64,000 bases of DNA, taken from Paeniglutamicibacter sulfureus (lineage in GTDB: Bacteria; Actinomycetota; Actinomycetes; Actinomycetales; Micrococcaceae). Numbering within the stretch: position 1 is the first letter of the stretch; each line of letters starts with the position of its first letter. The translations under genes were made by a program, and so were the position numbers. The DNA lies in NCBI RefSeq assembly GCF_030512175.1, contig NZ_JAULBL010000002.1, positions 35,589 through 99,588 on the forward strand. Direction: 5' to 3'. The notes under the pieces were generated by a model. That model was given only the letters and a program-made list of their open reading frames with translations, did no database searches and was not told the DNA's origin. Shown here piece by piece: positions 52,738 through 60,530 of the stretch.

Positions 52738-53651
52738 TAGATGTCCTTCTCGGTCAGGCCCATGGTCTCGGCCAGGTCAAACAGCGGGTTGTAGGTTTCC
52801 TTGGTGACCTCGATCAGGGGCCCGGCCGGGGTGACGTCAAGGAACTTGCCGACGGCCTCGATGTCCGCGGGCGCCAGGTTCAGCAGGGCGTCCTTGACCG
52901 CAGCCTTGAAAGCCGGGTCGGCGTCGGCGGAGACCGTGATGGGGTCGTTCGGGATGGCCTCGCTCTTCCAGACCTGGCGGAATCCGGCCGGATCGAAGTT
53001 GCCCGAATCTATGGCGCTGGCCAGGGTCTGCGAGTTGATCTGGGCCGCGTCGACGGTGCCCTTGGTCAGGGCCAACAATGCCTCGGGGTGCCCGCCGGCA
53101 TAGTTCATGTTCAGCTCGTCCTCGGCGATGCCCGCCTTCTTCAAGCCAAAGCGGGGCAGCACATCCCCGCTGGTGGAGCCGACCGAGCCCAGGGCGAGGT
53201 CCTTGCCGCGCAAGTCATCGATGGCCTTGATCGCGGAATCCTTGGGAACCCAGATGCCGGCGGTGTAGGAGGAGAGCTTCCCGTCTGCGGTGCCGAAGGA
53301 AACCAGCGGCTCGGCGTTGGCCTTGGTGGAGGCGAAGACGAAGCCCATGGGACCGAACTGTCCGATGTCGAGTTTGCCGTTGCGCATCGAGAGCACCTCG
53401 GCCGCGTAGTCCTCGACCACCTGGACCTCGACCTTGCAGTCCAGTTCCTTGCCCAGGGCGGCGGCGAGCACCTTGTAGGCGGGTTCGAGCTTGGCCGGGT
53501 CCTCGAAGGGCTCGATGCCGAACTTCAGTTCGCCGGTGGGGCAGAACGACCCGGGGTCGGCCGAGGCAGGGGCCTCGGTGGAGGAGCAGCCTGCCAGGGC
53601 GAGGGCGGCGGCGGCGGCAAGGGACATGGCGAGGGTGCGTGGGATTTTCAT
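52737..53651 (-). CDS. phnD: Phosphonate-binding lipoprotein
   Basis: The protein of 304 residues has a lipoprotein signal peptide with lipobox LAGC (Cys22), then a PhnD/phosphate-phosphite-phosphonate binding domain: FGIEPFEDPAKLEPAYKVLA, IGQFGPMGFVFA, SVGSTSGDVLPRFGL and GHPEALLALTKGTVDAAQI. It captures phosphonates at the outer face of the membrane and feeds PhnE/PhnC. It follows the FAD oxidoreductase by 15 bases. Confidence 0.92.
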   Translation of the reverse strand: MKIPRTLAMSLAAAAALALAGCSSTEAPASADPGSFCPTGELKFGIEPFEDPAKLEPAYKVLAAALGKELDCKVEVQVVEDYAAEVLSMRNGKLDIGQFGPMGFVFASTKANAEPLVSFGTADGKLSSYTAGIWVPKDSAIKAIDDLRGKDLALGSVGSTSGDVLPRFGLKKAGIAEDELNMNYAGGHPEALLALTKGTVDAAQINSQTLASAIDSGNFDPAGFRQVWKSEAIPNDPITVSADADPAFKAAVKDALLNLAPADIEAVGKFLDVTPAGPLIEVTKETYNPLFDLAETMGLTEKDI

Positions 53652-53666
53652 GGTGCGACGGGTTCC

Positions 53667-54869
53667 TTAGCGAGTGAGGGCGGCGGTGGGCCGGGGGAGG
53701 GGACGTGCGGTGAGGTTTGCCTCGGCCAGGCCGAAGGAGATGGTCATGCCGATGCCGCTGGTCACGGAAACCAGGGTGATGGCCTCGCCGATGTCGCGGA
53801 CCAGAACAGGGGAAACGTCTGAGGAGGCGTAGATGCCCTGCCAGCGTTCGGTGGTGGCGAACGACTCCACATCCAGCACCTTCGCCGCGGCCCGCAGCAG
53901 GATCCCGGACGTGGATTCGTCGAGGAACGGATCCTGGGTCAGGTCATAGGAGTGCGAGTCCCCGAGCAGCAAGGTTCCGTCCGGACGCTGGGTGAACATC
54001 ACGTTGGCGCCGATCCCCAGCAGGTCGGGGTGCGCCTCGGCGACCTCGACGCGCAGTGCGCTCGCCGAGGGCATGTGCGTGAACGCGTCGTAGCGCAGCA
54101 TGGAGGTCGCGGTGAGCACGGCAGGGACGATGGTGGTGCTTTCCGGCGCGCCGGCGGCCGTCATCTGCAGCGCGCACCGCTCGATGCGGTGCTCGGCCGC
54201 GATTTGGGGGAACAGGTAGTCCACGTCGTGGCCGACACAGATGTACACCTGGTCGGCCTCGAAGTCGCCGCGGCTGGTGTTGACGCGGGCCCGGCGTTCG
54301 GAACCCTGCCCGAACCCCAGGGCAGCGGTGTTGAAGTGCACCGCTGCCCCTTCTTGTTCGTGGAGCCAGCCCGCCAGTGTGCCCACCGTGCTGCGCGGGT
54401 CAACCCGCAGGTCATCGGCGAGGAATGCGCCGCCGCGGATGCCGTCGGTGTTCTCGCGGCCGAGCTTGGCCCGGACTTCCTCGGCGCCCAGCACGCTCAC
54501 CTGGCCCTCGGGGCGGGACTCGGAGAATTCGCGCAGCAGCTGGAGCTCGGTCTCGGTGGCGGCAACCACCAGGGCCCCGGCTTCGATGGCCCAGAACCCG
54601 GCCTTGGCCGAGAAATCGAGCCAGTGACTCCGGCCGGCCTGGGCAAGGTCGTAGAGGTCGCCGTGTTGGGCGGTGATGCAGGCATGGCCGAAGTTTCGCA
54701 CCGATGCGCCCACCGCACGGTGGTCGCGTTCGATGACGGTGACGCTCAGGCCGGCTTGCTGGGCGAGCGCGGCATGGGCCAGGCCGATGATGCCTGCGCC
54801 GACCACCAGGACGTCGGTGCTTGCCACCGGTTCTGCGGTGGCCCCGGATTTCGTTTCGAAGATGTTCAC
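53667..54869 (-). CDS. FAD-dependent oxidoreductase, TIGR03364-type aminophosphonate oxidase
   Basis: The protein of about 400 residues has the DAO-type FAD motif VVGAGIIGLAHAALA and a GASVRNFGHACI segment typical of TIGR03364. That family is recognised by association with phosphonatase-like hydrolases (TIGR03351) and phosphonate transporters, exactly as here. Related oxidases (PbfC/PbfD in recent literature, from memory) oxidise 2-aminoethylphosphonate or N-methyl forms to phosphonoacetaldehyde, releasing ammonia or amine. The start is unclear: GTG at 54869 or TTG at 54893, neither with a strong ribosome site. First gene of the leftward operon, downstream of a palindromic operator. Confidence 0.87.
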   Translation of the reverse strand: MNIFETKSGATAEPVASTDVLVVGAGIIGLAHAALAQQAGLSVTVIERDHRAVGASVRNFGHACITAQHGDLYDLAQAGRSHWLDFSAKAGFWAIEAGALVVAATETELQLLREFSESRPEGQVSVLGAEEVRAKLGRENTDGIRGGAFLADDLRVDPRSTVGTLAGWLHEQEGAAVHFNTAALGFGQGSERRARVNTSRGDFEADQVYICVGHDVDYLFPQIAAEHRIERCALQMTAAGAPESTTIVPAVLTATSMLRYDAFTHMPSASALRVEVAEAHPDLLGIGANVMFTQRPDGTLLLGDSHSYDLTQDPFLDESTSGILLRAAAKVLDVESFATTERWQGIYASSDVSPVLVRDIGEAITLVSVTSGIGMTISFGLAEANLTARPLPRPTAALTR

Positions 54870-54917
54870 GGCATTGATATTTGCCGGTCCCAAGTCCTGT
54901 TTTCAAGCCAGAACGGG

Positions 54918-54933
54918 ACTTGTCCAGACAAGT
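54918..54933. promoter_or_regulatory. GntR operator copy 1 (ACTTG-N6-CAAGT)
   Basis: ACTTGTCCAGACAAGT is a perfect inverted repeat with 7-bp arms, about 50 bases upstream of the FAD oxidoreductase start. The arms match copy 2 at 55018-55033, so both are likely sites for the divergent GntR/UTRA protein. Confidence 0.65.
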
Positions 54934-55017
54934 TCACCAACGGTTCATCTGGCCACCAGCCCCTTCATGACCTGTTCATTTGTAGTTCACCAAGGTTCCC
55001 GGGATGCCGCCTGTTCC

Positions 55018-55033
55018 ACTTGTATGATCAAGT
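55018..55033. promoter_or_regulatory. GntR operator copy 2, overlapping a leaderless promoter
   Basis: ACTTG-TATGAT-CAAGT has the same half-sites as copy 1. Its centre, TATGAT (55023-55028), is a good -10 box, which places transcription start at the GTG at 55036. The regulator would thus bind over its own -10 box. Confidence 0.65.
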
Positions 55034-55035
55034 AC

Positions 55036-55794
55036 GTGCAGTCAACTTCCGAAGAACCCATCCACCAGCGTCTCAGCGATTTGTTCCGTGAACGGATCTC
55101 CTCCGGCGACTGGAAAGAAGGCAAGCCACTGCCCAGCGAGGCGGAGCTCTGTGCGCAGAACGGTGTTTCCCGTGGAACCGTCCGCCAGGCGCTGGCGAGC
55201 CTGCGTAGCGAGGGCCTGATCACCGGGGGTCGCGGTAAGCCCCCGGTGGTCGCCCACCCGGTGCCTTCCCAATCGTTTGCCACCTTCATGTCCTTTACCG
55301 AGTGGGCCCATTCACTGGGCCGGGAACCGGGACAGCGGACGCTGGAGATCGCACGGCGCCCGGCGGGAGAAGACCTTGCGGGAAAAATGCTCCTTCAACC
55401 GGGAGATCCTGTCATCCAGGTGTTGCGCCTGCGCTCGCTTGACGGGAATCCGACCATGGTGGAACGCAGCAACTTCGTCGCCGATGTCGGCAACGCACTC
55501 TTTGACTTCGACACCGACAGCGGCTCGATCTTCGGCTACCTGACATCCCGGGGCGTGGACCTGAGCAGGGGCCGGCATGTCATTGATGCCGTCGGTGCCG
55601 ATGAGATGGATGCCTCCCTGCTGGGAGTGGCCGCCGGATCGCCGCTGTTGCGCGAGCATCGGCTGACCTACGCCGAGGACGGACGCATCCTTGAATGCTC
55701 GGATGACCGGTACCTTCCGCATCTTGCGAACTTCGTCATCGAAAACACCCGGGCGTCCAGGGCGGCTTTGGTGCGCGTCCCGCTGGTCGCCTGA
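55036..55794 (+). CDS. GntR family regulator with UTRA domain (HutC subfamily)
   Basis: The protein of 252 residues has an N-terminal winged helix (LPSEAELCAQNGVSRGTVRQAL) and a UTRA ligand domain from about residue 85 to the end, with VIQVLRLRSLDGNPTMVERS and ILECSDDRYL. I choose the GTG at 55036 because the -10 box inside the operator predicts leaderless initiation there; an ATG at 55024 lies in the -10 box itself. It probably senses an aminophosphonate or its product and represses both arms of the phosphonate locus. The phosphonatase-like gene follows by 31 bases. Confidence 0.85.
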   Translation: MQSTSEEPIHQRLSDLFRERISSGDWKEGKPLPSEAELCAQNGVSRGTVRQALASLRSEGLITGGRGKPPVVAHPVPSQSFATFMSFTEWAHSLGREPGQRTLEIARRPAGEDLAGKMLLQPGDPVIQVLRLRSLDGNPTMVERSNFVADVGNALFDFDTDSGSIFGYLTSRGVDLSRGRHVIDAVGADEMDASLLGVAAGSPLLREHRLTYAEDGRILECSDDRYLPHLANFVIENTRASRAALVRVPLVA

Positions 55795-55825
55795 TAACTG
55801 ATAGACCAACCAAAGGATGGAAACA

Positions 55826-56518
55826 ATGATTGAACTTGTCGTCTTGGATATGGCCGGAACCACCGTTGATGAGCATGGGATCGTCTACCGCGCCCTGGAG
55901 GATTCGGTCACGGATACCGGAGCCAGCGTCGATGCCGCCGACCTGCAAACCTGGATGGGCGCCGACAAGACCGAGGCCATTGCCGCATTGATGGAACTCG
56001 GGGGTGTCACGGCGGACCCCGGGCTGGTTGCCCGGCAGTTCGACCACTTCCGCGCCCTTTTGGCGGAGCGCTACGCGGCCAACCCGCCGGTGGCCCTTCC
56101 CGGTGTGGAGGAAGCCCTGTGCGAGCTCAAGGGCCGGGGGATCAAGGTAGGCCTGACCACTGGGTTCTCACGGGATGTCGCGGGCCCGATCCTCGAAACC
56201 CTGGGCTGGGGGATTGGCGAAGGCCAGCTGCTCGATGCCGTGGTCACCAGCGACGAAGTCGCCGCGGGCAGGCCCGCGCCGTACATGATCCACCGGGTCA
56301 TGGAAGTCACCGGCGTGCACGATGTGCGCCGCGTCGTGGCCGGCGGTGACACGGTAGTCGACCTCCTGGCGGCATGCAACGCCGGGGTGCGCGGGCTGGG
56401 CGTCCTCACCGGGGCGCTTGGCCGTGAAGAACTCGAGCAGCATCCCCACAGCTGGGTTTTGGAAGGCGTCAGGGCACTTCCCAGTGTTCTCGAGTCTTCA
56501 CTAGTCAGCCCCAAATAA
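55826..56518 (+). CDS. Phosphonatase-like HAD hydrolase (TIGR03351)
   Basis: The protein of 230 residues has HAD motif I DMAGTTVDEHG, where the leading Asp is the nucleophile and the Gly-Thr-Thr pattern matches phosphonatase (PhnX). Motif II is in GLTTGFSRD, and the acidic motif IV is in VAGGDTVVDLL. The cap region has WMGADKTEAIAAL, with a Lys where PhnX uses a Schiff-base lysine. It would cleave the C-P bond of phosphonoacetaldehyde or a close relative. The ribosome site AAAGGATGG precedes the ATG. It is in the regulator's operon. Confidence 0.85.
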   Translation: MIELVVLDMAGTTVDEHGIVYRALEDSVTDTGASVDAADLQTWMGADKTEAIAALMELGGVTADPGLVARQFDHFRALLAERYAANPPVALPGVEEALCELKGRGIKVGLTTGFSRDVAGPILETLGWGIGEGQLLDAVVTSDEVAAGRPAPYMIHRVMEVTGVHDVRRVVAGGDTVVDLLAACNAGVRGLGVLTGALGREELEQHPHSWVLEGVRALPSVLESSLVSPK

Positions 56519-56535
56519 TATCGTTTTGGTAACAG

Positions 56536-56570
56536 CGCCCCGGAGTCCATCTCGGTCTCCGGGGCGTTAT
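56536..56570 (+). terminator. Rho-independent-like terminator after the phosphonatase gene
   Basis: CGCCCCGGAG (56536-56545) pairs with CTCCGGGGCG (56557-56566) over an 11-base loop, followed by TTAT. It lies 18 bases after the stop codon. Confidence 0.7.
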
Positions 56571-56837
56571 GTCGCGTGTGATTAACTTTTTTTAGCACTC
56601 TGACTAGGTCGAATGTATCCCCGAAGGACTCACGGCTTGACGTGGCCCCGGGGTGGTGCCGTACCGTCGTTGAGTAACGTTTCTATAACATCAGGTTACG
56701 GAACACGTCTCAACTACCGCCGGATATCTGTGCGTTGTCCATTGCGGCGGTAGCCACTCGAATCGTCGATTGCGACGCCGGACAACGCCGCCATGATGGT
56801 CCTGGACGACCTATGCGGAGGATGGCACTGGAGAAAC
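56571..56837 (+). promoter_or_regulatory. Leader region of the Rpf gene with mutually exclusive stems
   Basis: No gene lies in this 267-base stretch. Stem A pairs CTACCGCCG (56714-56722) with CGGCGGTAG (56745-56753). Stem B pairs CGTTGTCC (56733-56740) with GGACAACG (56780-56787). The two interlock, so they form either a pseudoknot or alternative structures, as in riboswitches and attenuators. Actinobacterial rpf-type genes are often controlled by c-di-AMP (ydaO) riboswitches, but I do not see the conserved ydaO core here. Confidence 0.4.
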
Positions 56838-57554
56838 ATGATCCAGCAGAATTCCAAGAGCAAAAACATTCGCCGCGGCGCAGCTTCTGTTGCCGCACTG
56901 GCCTTGGCCGGGGGAGCCATGGCAATGTCGGTGGCACCTGCCTCGGCAGCCAGCACCAGCACCTGGGACGCACTGGCACAGTGCGAGTCCGGCGGAGACT
57001 GGTCCATCAACACCGGCAATGGCTACAAGGGCGGGCTGCAGTTCTCCAGCTCGACCTGGAGCGCCTTTGGCGGCAGCGGAAGCGCGAACAACGCTTCGAA
57101 GTCCGAGCAGATCCGCGTTGCCGAACGCGTCAAGGCCAGCCAGGGTTGGGGCGCATGGCCCGCATGCTCGGCCAAGCTTGGACTTTCCGGCGGAAAGGGC
57201 TCGGTAGCCAAGACCTACGAGTCTGCTCCGAAGAAGGAAACCGTGAAGAAGTCGAGCGAGTCGAGCTACAAGACCTCTTCCACCAAGTCCTACAAGACCA
57301 AGTCGGTTCCCGCCAAGAGCTACGCCTCCAGCGGCAAGCGCGCAGCTGCCCCGGTGGCCAAGGCACCGGCAATCAGCGTCAACGTCAAGGACTCGGGCGA
57401 GAACTACACCGTCAAGGCCGGGGACACCATGTTCAAGATCGCCCAGTCCCAGGGCCTGAGCAGCTGGCAGGACCTGCATGCCCTGAATCAGGACGTCGTG
57501 CCCAGCGCCGACCTCATTTTTGTTGGACAGTCGCTGGACTTGCCAACCAAGTAA
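56838..57554 (+). CDS. Resuscitation-promoting factor-like transglycosylase with LysM
   Basis: The protein has 238 residues. A signal peptide ends at ASA (residues 35-37), followed by an Rpf domain (about 40-115) with [13 protein letters not shown], where Glu50 is the catalytic glutamate, and [16 protein letters not shown] Ser/Lys-rich linker leads to a C-terminal LysM domain ([14 protein letters not shown] to the end) that binds peptidoglycan. It cleaves peptidoglycan outside the cell and may stimulate growth of dormant cells. The ATG at 56838 has GGAG four bases upstream. Confidence 0.93.
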   Translation: MIQQNSKSKNIRRGAASVAALALAGGAMAMSVAPASAASTSTWDALAQCESGGDWSINTGNGYKGGLQFSSSTWSAFGGSGSANNASKSEQIRVAERVKASQGWGAWPACSAKLGLSGGKGSVAKTYESAPKKETVKKSSESSYKTSSTKSYKTKSVPAKSYASSGKRAAAPVAKAPAISVNVKDSGENYTVKAGDTMFKIAQSQGLSSWQDLHALNQDVVPSADLIFVGQSLDLPTK

Positions 57555-57589
57555 GCCGGTCCCTCGCGAGAGCGGACGAACGGCCAGGA

Positions 57590-57636
57590 GAGCTGTTCCG
57601 CAGTCAACCCCCAAGTGGCTGCGGAGCAGTTCTTTT
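57590..57636 (+). terminator. Rho-independent terminator after the Rpf gene
   Basis: GAGCTGTTCCGCAG (57590-57603) pairs with CTGCGGAGCAGTTC (57619-57632), 14 bp including two G-U pairs, followed by TTTT. It may also serve the convergent gene. Confidence 0.8.
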
Positions 57637-57675
57637 GCGTTTCCGCCTGAAAGTCCCAGGTTCCGGTGCGCGGAC

Positions 57676-59025
57676 TCAGGTGAAGGCGAACACCGGCGGA
57701 AATACCAGTACCACCACAGCTGCCCACGCACCGTAAACCGGCAGATAGCGGGTCTGCCAACGCTCGAGCGCCGCGAACGGACGCCTGCCGCGCAGGAATC
57801 CGGCGGACAGCCAAGCGGCCCGCACCAGGTGCACCAACAGAAGCAGGTTCAGGCCGAGCGCGGCGACCTTGTTGGGGCTGAAGCCGAACTCGGCGATCCT
57901 GGCCAGCATCGCAGTCAGCATTACTGCATCCACGGCCAGGGCCGCCGCGACGAGGATCAGCTGCAGCGCATCGAAGAACCCCGGCGGGGCCAGCGGGTCG
58001 CGGGCGGACAACGCGTAGAGCAGGAGGCACAGCACCAGCACCAGGATCGCGTCCATGAGAATGAGCAGGCCGCGGTCGACGTCGACCAGTCTGCCGGCGG
58101 TCGTGAGCACGATGAGCATGGCCAGCAGCATCGCAATCGTCAGGGGCGTGAAGACGCGCGTCAGGACAGGTGCGATGTTCTCGATGACGTCCTGCTTGGC
58201 CTCAACCAGCCAGGCGGCTACCACCAAGGCCCCCGGAACGGCGAACGGCAGGATCCAGCTTTCCAGTACCGGTTCCAGGTCAAGGCCCACCAGCTGGAGC
58301 ACGGCGAAGGTAAGCCCAATGAGCACGCCGCCGCCGAGCGCCAACAGGATGAAGTAGATGGCAAGTTCGCCGGTGAACCTCACGAAGTCCATGCGCCTGC
58401 CATCGGACCGCCACCGCCCGCCGACGTAGGCGACCCCCGCCAGCAGCCACAGGATCACCGGGACATGCAGCGCCGCGAGTAGCCACGTGGAACCGTCCGA
58501 ATCGAACGGGTAAATGTTGAGCGCGAGCACCAGTATGGCGAAGGGGATGGCCAGTGCGATCGCCGTGCGTGCAGTGATCCGCCGCTTCCATGCAAAGTAC
58601 GCGACCAGGAATGGGAACACCAACAGGCCGACGTTGCGCAACAGGGCAGCGTCTTCGCCCAGCCAAGTGAGACCCGCCTTTAGCGCCAGGCCGGCCCCCA
58701 CCGCGAGGGACAGGACCACTGCAAGCTCACGCCGGGGCGGGGGTCCGGCGACTGCGGGTCCCTCCGGAAGAAGGACGAGCTGTTTCCACAGCCGCTCCGA
58801 ATGTTCGCGCGCGAATTCGCGAGAGACCGCATCGAGGTTTCCCATGCGCTTGATCGCCACCAGGAAGGCCTCGTCGTCGTCGAGTCCTCCCGCACGCCTT
58901 TCGTCGATCTGTTCGCGCAGGTGGTCTTCGAGCTCATCGAGGTCGGCGGGGGAGATGGCCCGGCGGCGGGCTACGTAGCCGCGCCACACCTGAATCTGGG
59001 CTTCAAGCCCTGCATGCTCCTCCAT
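57676..59025 (-). CDS. Permease-prefix/HAAS domain membrane protein
   Basis: The protein of 449 residues has an N-terminal soluble domain (residues about 1-80; LDELEDHLREQIDERRAGGL and AFLVAIKRMGNLDAVSREFA) typical of the permease prefix 1/HAAS family, then about ten membrane helices. Genes of this type nearly always follow a PadR regulator, as here, and are thought to act with it in signalling; the mechanism is unknown. The ATG at 59025 shares a base with the PadR stop (TAATG); an ATG at 59034 is also in frame. Confidence 0.82.
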   Translation of the reverse strand: MEEHAGLEAQIQVWRGYVARRRAISPADLDELEDHLREQIDERRAGGLDDDEAFLVAIKRMGNLDAVSREFAREHSERLWKQLVLLPEGPAVAGPPPRRELAVVLSLAVGAGLALKAGLTWLGEDAALLRNVGLLVFPFLVAYFAWKRRITARTAIALAIPFAILVLALNIYPFDSDGSTWLLAALHVPVILWLLAGVAYVGGRWRSDGRRMDFVRFTGELAIYFILLALGGGVLIGLTFAVLQLVGLDLEPVLESWILPFAVPGALVVAAWLVEAKQDVIENIAPVLTRVFTPLTIAMLLAMLIVLTTAGRLVDVDRGLLILMDAILVLVLCLLLYALSARDPLAPPGFFDALQLILVAAALAVDAVMLTAMLARIAEFGFSPNKVAALGLNLLLLVHLVRAAWLSAGFLRGRRPFAALERWQTRYLPVYGAWAAVVVLVFPPVFAFT

Positions 59026-59387
59026 TACGCCCATCCCGTTTCCGCGGCTGGCGGGCGCTGCGCCGAATGCCATACTTGTCGCAGCGTCTCGGCGACGACG
59101 GTCCATTGCCCTTGCCGTTCGGCCAGGGCGGCACGACCGGTCTCGGTGATGGCGTAGTGCTTGCGACGGCGCCCTGCCTCCGAAACGCCCCAGGACGAAC
59201 GCAGGTAGCCAAGCCGCTCCAAACGGTGCAGCAGCGGATAGAGCATTCCGTCGGTCCACTGCATGTCCCCGCCGGAAAGCTCGCTCACGCGCTTGATGAT
59301 GGCGTAGCCGTGCATTTCGTCAGCCTCCAGGATCCCCAGCACGAGCGGGGTCGCCGATGCGGCGACCAGGTCCTTGTCGATGCGCAC
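59025..59387 (-). CDS. PadR family transcriptional regulator
   Basis: The protein of 120 residues has the PadR winged helix: ATPLVLGILEADEMHGYAII, the LYPLLHRLERLGYL recognition segment and the SEAGRRRKHYAITETGRAAL wing. The GTG start at 59387 is five bases after AAGGAG. It probably represses its own operon through the palindrome at 59398-59416. Confidence 0.9.
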   Translation of the reverse strand: MRIDKDLVAASATPLVLGILEADEMHGYAIIKRVSELSGGDMQWTDGMLYPLLHRLERLGYLRSSWGVSEAGRRRKHYAITETGRAALAERQGQWTVVAETLRQVWHSAQRPPAAETGWA

Positions 59388-59397
59388 GTCGTCTCCT

Positions 59398-59416
59398 TAC
59401 ATAGATCTACTATGTA
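59398..59416. promoter_or_regulatory. PadR operator
   Basis: TACATAG-ATCTA-CTATGTA is a perfect 7-bp inverted repeat 10 bases upstream of the PadR start. It contains the ACAT/ATGT half-sites typical of PadR proteins and a possible -10 box. Confidence 0.65.
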
Positions 59417-59556
59417 TTAGACATCCGGCGTCCCGTGAAGGCAAGAAAGACGCCTGGCCACGAACGTTTTCATCGGACCCGGCGAAGGTCCCATCCTGGG
59501 AAACGGGGGCGGCTCGGGAAATCAGGTGATGCGTCCCAAGCCGCGGTGCCCCGTCA

Positions 59557-60030
59557 CTACCTTGTGGACAGCAGGGTGTCCAGTCGCTCGTACCCCTCCG
59601 TGATGCCGCCTTCCATGCCTGAGGCGGCCATGCCGTCGCGAGCCTCAACGGTGGGATAGACGGAGTGCCCGACAAGCCGGCAGCGGTCGCCCTCCAATGC
59701 TTCGAAACGCATGTAGTCCATGGCGACGACGTCGGGCTGGCCGTCGTATTCAAAGGTCTGGATGGCGAACTCGTTTTCGCGGACGGTGTGGAACACCCCG
59801 TTGAATCCGTAGGTCCCGGATTCGTTGGAGTGGGTGTACTTGTAGGATCCCCCGGTGCGGAAGTCGTAGGTCTCGATTTCCATTTTCAACCCGTAGGGTC
59901 CGAGCCATTGGGCAACGAGGGCGGGGTCGCGGTGCGCCTCGAAGACCGCCGCGACGGGAAAGTCGAATTCCCGGGTGAAATCAATGAAGGGTGTGCCTTC
60001 GGGGATGCTGAGGTTTAGTGGGTTGGTCAT
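59557..60030 (-). CDS. SRPBCC/AHSA1 family protein
   Basis: The protein of 157 residues is an activator of Hsp90 ATPase homologue 1-like START protein: FTREFDFPVAAVFEAHRDP, WLGPYGLKMEIETYDFR, and a C-terminal helix with GGITEGYERLDTLL. Such proteins bind small hydrophobic ligands; the ligand is unknown. It follows the ArsR gene by 18 bases, a pairing common in bacteria. Confidence 0.87.
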   Translation of the reverse strand: MTNPLNLSIPEGTPFIDFTREFDFPVAAVFEAHRDPALVAQWLGPYGLKMEIETYDFRTGGSYKYTHSNESGTYGFNGVFHTVRENEFAIQTFEYDGQPDVVAMDYMRFEALEGDRCRLVGHSVYPTVEARDGMAASGMEGGITEGYERLDTLLSTR

Positions 60031-60048
60031 GATGGGACTTTCGTGTTT

Positions 60049-60387
60049 TTATCCGTGGCGTGCGGATTGGCCTTTGAGCACGGCGTCCAAGCGGTTGTAC
60101 TTCTGGTCGGCCAGTAGCCGATATTTGTCGATCCAGCCGGTCAGCTCCGTGAGCAGTGCAGGATTCAAGTGGACCGGGCGGCGTTGCGCCTCGCGTGTGC
60201 GAGTCACCAGATGCGCCTGCTCGAGGACTTGAATGTGCTTCGAGATGCCTTGGATGGACATCTTGAACGGTTCGGCGAGTTCGTTGACAGTGGCGGGGCC
60301 GGTGGACAGCCTGGCGATGATTTGCCGGCGCGTGGGGTCTGCGAGGGCCAGGAATGCCCTGTTGAGATCTTGCTCGTCGAAGGACAC
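60049..60387 (-). CDS. ArsR-like transcriptional regulator
   Basis: The product has 112 residues from the GTG at 60387 (AAAGAG eight bases upstream); a TTG at 60411 inside the operator is a less likely start. The winged helix reads ALADPTRRQIIARL, VNELAEPFKMSIQGISKHIQ and ARLV-type wing REAQRRPVHLN. It lacks the cysteine metal motif and belongs to the branch that travels with AHSA1/SRPBCC genes. It likely controls its own operon. Confidence 0.85.
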   Translation of the reverse strand: MSFDEQDLNRAFLALADPTRRQIIARLSTGPATVNELAEPFKMSIQGISKHIQVLEQAHLVTRTREAQRRPVHLNPALLTELTGWIDKYRLLADQKYNRLDAVLKGQSARHG

Positions 60388-60406
60388 GTATTCAACTCTT
60401 TTCTTG

Positions 60407-60424
60407 ATCAACCTTTCGGTTGAT
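60407..60424. promoter_or_regulatory. Inverted repeat, probable ArsR operator
   Basis: ATCAACC-TTTC-GGTTGAT is a perfect 7-bp inverted repeat just upstream of the ArsR GTG start at 60387. Confidence 0.5.
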
Positions 60425-60530
60425 TACAACGATGCTCCGGTGTTTTCCGATAGTCAAGAGCTGGGGAGTGCTGACCATGGAATTTAATTGGTCGGCCGGA
60501 TGCCGCCGTTCCGTCTCCGTGCCCCCGCCC

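Noticed and set aside
56571..56837. ydaO (c-di-AMP) riboswitch upstream of the Rpf gene
   Set aside because: Expected from other actinobacteria, but I do not find its conserved GGGG/AACC and GGGGTGAATCC-type core; kept only as an unclassified structured leader.
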